DNA from: Niebla homalea
Lineage: Eukaryota > Ascomycota > Lecanoromycetes > Lecanorales > Ramalinaceae
Assembly: GCA_019925105.1 (NCBI GenBank)
Contig: JAHGAU010000007.1
Span: forward strand, 868,001-932,000
Direction of reading: 5' to 3'
Length of the DNA stretch: 64,000 nucleotides
Below, piece after piece: positions 60,979 through 64,000 of this stretch. A program made the translations under genes and the position numbers. The first letter of the stretch is position 1. The number at the start of each line of letters is the position of its first letter. Below the pieces are notes generated by a model, which had not been told where the DNA came from, did not search any database, and was given only the letters and a program-made list of their open reading frames with translations.

Positions 60979-62457
60979 TGCCACAATGGACACAGTACGG
61001 CATATACTCCATCTTTCATCTGGAACAGAGGCTGGCAGAGGAGCTGGGTAACGAATGCAGGAGCGCAAAAGCTTTTGAATTGCAGTGCATTCGCAGTCTA
61101 CTACGTGCAAGCGATATTGCCCAAGCCAATTGAACTTTGATCCCATTGAGGGAAGATGCATGTGCTACAAAGAAGCGCCAAAAGTCAAGGGATAAGTCCT
61201 TTGGCCGAGGGCATCTAGTACAATTTTCAAGAGATGCTTGACCAGCGCACTTTTACATGTGAGTCCCCCAACGCCCTGGACACGAAATGTCTTAGCAAAT
61301 GTGATAGAAGGCACGCACATAATTGCAGTTCCTCTCCTCCAATCTGGTACTTCTCGCCGTCGCTGCATATTTTTGAGCTGTGTCTAGGCGTGGCTGTTAC
61401 TGCCAATGTTTGTCCGATTCGACTTCCGTCTTCAGAGCGTAAAGCGATCTCATCGCAAGTGCTTTCATATCTGGATGGCCGAGCTTTCCTGTTGATGAAG
61501 AACGCTGACAAACTTCAAGCTCATATTCCAGTGGTGTTGATCCATAACCACTGAGGCTATCTATGCTTCTTCATGCGTATAATTGCCTTGCTCGTCCGAA
61601 GAATGTGAGTCCTGCGATTTGGAAAAGACATCGTCTCATCACAACTCGCACCTCACAGAAATTGTCTTGGGTCTCCCAATGTCTGTCGAATAGGTTGAAT
61701 GGATTGGCACTACGAGTGGTTGAGTTCCGAGAGTCAAGGCAATCGTCGCTCAGCCTGTATCGTTGGTTTATGAGTCAGCACTTGAAAAGCAACAACGAAG
61801 TCCAGTAATAGAAGGAACTCGCATAGAGGTCTCAGATCTTTTCAGTCTTTTGTACTCGTCATTGTGATGCTTCCTCAGGCTTCACAAGGCAAGCCAGACT
61901 TGAACGAGCAAAGCTAGAAACGACCTGGAACCAAGCCCAAATCACTCGTTCTCGATTCATGTACTCTGTTGCCATTGGCGATGACTTTGGGAATGTTGAA
62001 AATCATCGTTCCAGATTTTAGAGCCATTCGCATGCACATATTCGCACCGCAAGCAGAGACCTGATCATGTGCCTCAGACAAGCCTCAATTGCTTGACGTC
62101 TCTTGGTCTGAATAGCAAGCCGGGGAAACGCAAGAGGAGCCATTGAGGGTCAGACCTTTTACCTTTGATCATCATTGACGCCTATCAAACATCGTAAAGA
62201 AACATGAATCTTCCACATACCTCATGATCAACCTGTTTGGTCGCGATTCAGCTACTATTCGGTGTGAATGAGCAGCCACAGAAGAATGGCGAGTGGATTA
62301 CCATCAAAGGCGACTAGAACTGGTTACGGTCTGTATCGTAATAAAAACCATCGTATTCATAACGATTGATCTCACTCCAACTGCAGCGCGCCAGGTCAGT
62401 GCAATGGCCAGATACTTGTCTGAGCAGGTCGCGATGTGAAACCCTGAACGATCAGGT
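60979..62457. other. Intergenic, no convincing gene
   Basis: About 1.5 kb between tandem plus-strand genes. Short open frames (61,227-61,554, 61,563-61,808) lack motifs and splice partners. Probably the terminator of GCD7 and promoter of the SCY1-like gene. Confidence 0.5.
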
Positions 62458-64000
62458 ATGGACTTCTTGAAATCTGCAGTGGCATCTGCTATATCAAAGG
62501 AGCCTGTGTTCCCCTACAAATTTGGTGACAGGGTGCCCCTTGACCAATCCATCTGGACCCTTCACAACGGAACAAAACGAGTGTGTGTACACTCACTGAT
62601 CTGGATGCTGCGCCTATGGCTGATAAATCTCAAATGAATAGGATGATGGCTCAGATTGCAGTATCTTCTCGTTCGATGTGCCCAACTACAGGTCGCGATT
62701 GCCGCTCGCTCGAAATGCAGTCCGCAAAATGCGTACATTGAGGCACCCAGGAGTGATAAAAGTTCATGACACGGTCGAGACAGATAGTTACATTCATGTT
62801 TCGACGGAACGAGTGGTGCCTTTGGCAGCATCTGTGCACCAGAACGCATTAAATGAAGAAAGCTCGAAATGGGGGCTTTACGCTGTAGCAAACACACTAG
62901 CCTTCATCAATGACGAGGCTTCCTCAGTCCATGGTGCTGTCAGACTCTCTTCGATCTTCACGAGTCAGAGCGGGGAATGGCGCTTGGGCGGCTTCGAAAT
63001 ACTCAGTTCAGTCAAGGATGACGAGGCCATAATCTATCAGTACGGCACATCGATTCCCAGCTCTCGCATATACACAACACCTGAAATTGCGAAGTCAGGA
63101 TGGGATATCATCAAGCGGAATCCTCTACCCGCCACGGATGCACACGGCTTTGCTATCCTGATATTCGAAGTCTTCAATGCTTGCTCGATTGCTTCTGATC
63201 AGGTCGGCTTAGCCAAGAATGTCCCACCAAGCATGCAGCCAAGCTACAGGCGACTTTGCAGCGCGAATCCAAAGGCTAGGCTAAGTATCTCTCATTTCAG
63301 GGATCAGGGGAAACGAAGTGGTGGGTTTTTTGGATCCCCATTAATTAAATTGTCTGATGGCATTGAGAGCCTTGGGCTCAAGAGTGAAGGCGAGAGAATT
63401 GAGTTCATGCAGGAGCTTGACGAGGTCGCAGACGATTTTCCAGAGGACTTCTTGATCGTCAAAGTCCTCCCGGAGCTTCTGAAATCAGTCGAGTTTGGAG
63501 GCGGTGGTCCCGAAGTCTTCGCCTCCGTGATGAAGATCGGTAAGAAGCTGCCTGATGAGCAGTGGGACTCCAGAATCACGCCCGTCATCGTCAGGCTGTT
63601 TGCGAACCCGGACAGAGCTATTCGCGTGTGTTTGCTGGATAATCTACCTCGAATGGTTGATCATCTTTCACAGAAGACCGTCAATGACAGATTGTTTCCT
63701 CAGATGGTGACTGGCTTCACGGACGTGGCTCCTCTTGTCCGTGAGCAGACAGTCAAAGCCGTGCTTACCATAATCTCGAAGCTTGCGGACCGTACAGTAA
63801 ATGGGGAATTGCTAAAGCATCTTGCAAAAACCTCCAATGATGAACAACCGGGGATCCGAACAAATACAACGATATGCATGGGTAAGATAGCTCGAAACCT
63901 GGGGCCGAACACCAGGCAAAAGGTGCTCATTGCAGCTTTCTCAAGGTCCTTGCGTGACCCGTTTGTGCATGCTCGCCACGCCGCTCTGCTAGCACTCGCT
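62458..64000 (+). CDS. CEX1: SCY1-like pseudokinase with HEAT repeats (Cex1/SCYL1), cut by window end
   Basis: Family members bind tRNA-export factors and COPI vesicles. The gene runs off the right edge; exons 62458-62582 and 62662-64000 give the first 488 residues with no stop. The N terminus MDFLKSAVASAISKEPVF and FGDRVPLDQSIWTLHNGTKR are typical. Then come RKMRTLRHPGVIKVHDTVE, WGLYAVANTLAFINDEASSV, IFTSQSGEWRLGGFEIL, TPEIAKSGWDIIKR and the start of HEAT-like helical repeats (DDFPEDFLIVKVLPELLKSV onward). The kinase-like lobe lacks HRD and DFG, as in the family. The intron (62583-62661) is the phase-consistent choice, but it joins KR directly to VIFSF and drops a short segment expected there. 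Confidence 0.85.

Noticed and set aside
61227..61808. Overlapping open frames on both strands between GCD7 and the SCY1-like gene
   Set aside because: Short, no motif, no splice partners.

Overview
The window is nuclear DNA of a filamentous ascomycete (Pezizomycotina). The evidence is short introns with fungal branch sites (CTRAY), a complex I accessory subunit, a full-length septation-initiation kinase of the SepH/Cdc7 type, GPI-anchored Ecm33, the Anp1 mannan polymerase subunit, and a transposon block mutated in the manner of repeat-induced point mutation (RIP). The class cannot be fixed from the sequence; Eurotiomycetes or Lecanoromycetes would fit.

Region 1, 1 to about 14,430: a very AT-rich, TpA-rich block without intact genes. 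It holds two RIP-degraded copies of a Tad-like LINE whose 5' ends face each other (minus copy about 2505-4875, plus copy 5742 to about 11,550), other unidentified relics, and a short GC-normal island at 13,625-13,840. A 10-bp-arm palindrome lies near the boundary with normal DNA.

Region 2, about 14.4-64 kb: gene-dense DNA of normal composition with 23 protein genes, most of which I could resolve into exons whose lengths add up to an open frame. In order: a coiled-coil orphan; ECT1; a conserved fungal protein; UPS2; a complex I subunit; a RING/coiled-coil protein; a DUF1761-like membrane protein; sepH; FOL3; a disordered Ser-rich protein; a P-loop kinase of the uridine kinase/phosphoribulokinase class; an ADCK1/Mcp2-type ABC1 kinase; a small membrane protein; the NAD carrier NDT1; QCR7; MAG1; ECM33; ANP1; the splicing factor SPF45; the oxalyl-CoA-synthetase-like PCS60; NEM1; eIF2B beta (GCD7); and a SCY1-like (CEX1/SCYL1) gene cut by the right edge.

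Organisation: seven neighbouring pairs are divergent with 261-690 bp between start codons (ECT1 with the conserved gene, UPS2 with the complex I gene, FOL3 with the disordered protein, the ABC1 kinase with the small membrane protein, NDT1 with QCR7, SPF45 with PCS60, NEM1 with GCD7). Mitochondrial functions (UPS2, complex I subunit, ABC1 kinase, NDT1, QCR7) and phospholipid functions (ECT1, UPS2, ABC1 kinase, NEM1) are well represented, but these are housekeeping genes and no cooperating cluster is demonstrated. I found no secondary-metabolite cluster, CRISPR array, tRNA or rRNA. No clear novel system was found; the best leads are the head-to-head LINE pair with a RIP-spared endonuclease patch, the candidate ultrashort introns, the in-frame stop alternative of the RING gene, and the 3.2-kb gene-poor gap with a G-quadruplex-like tract.
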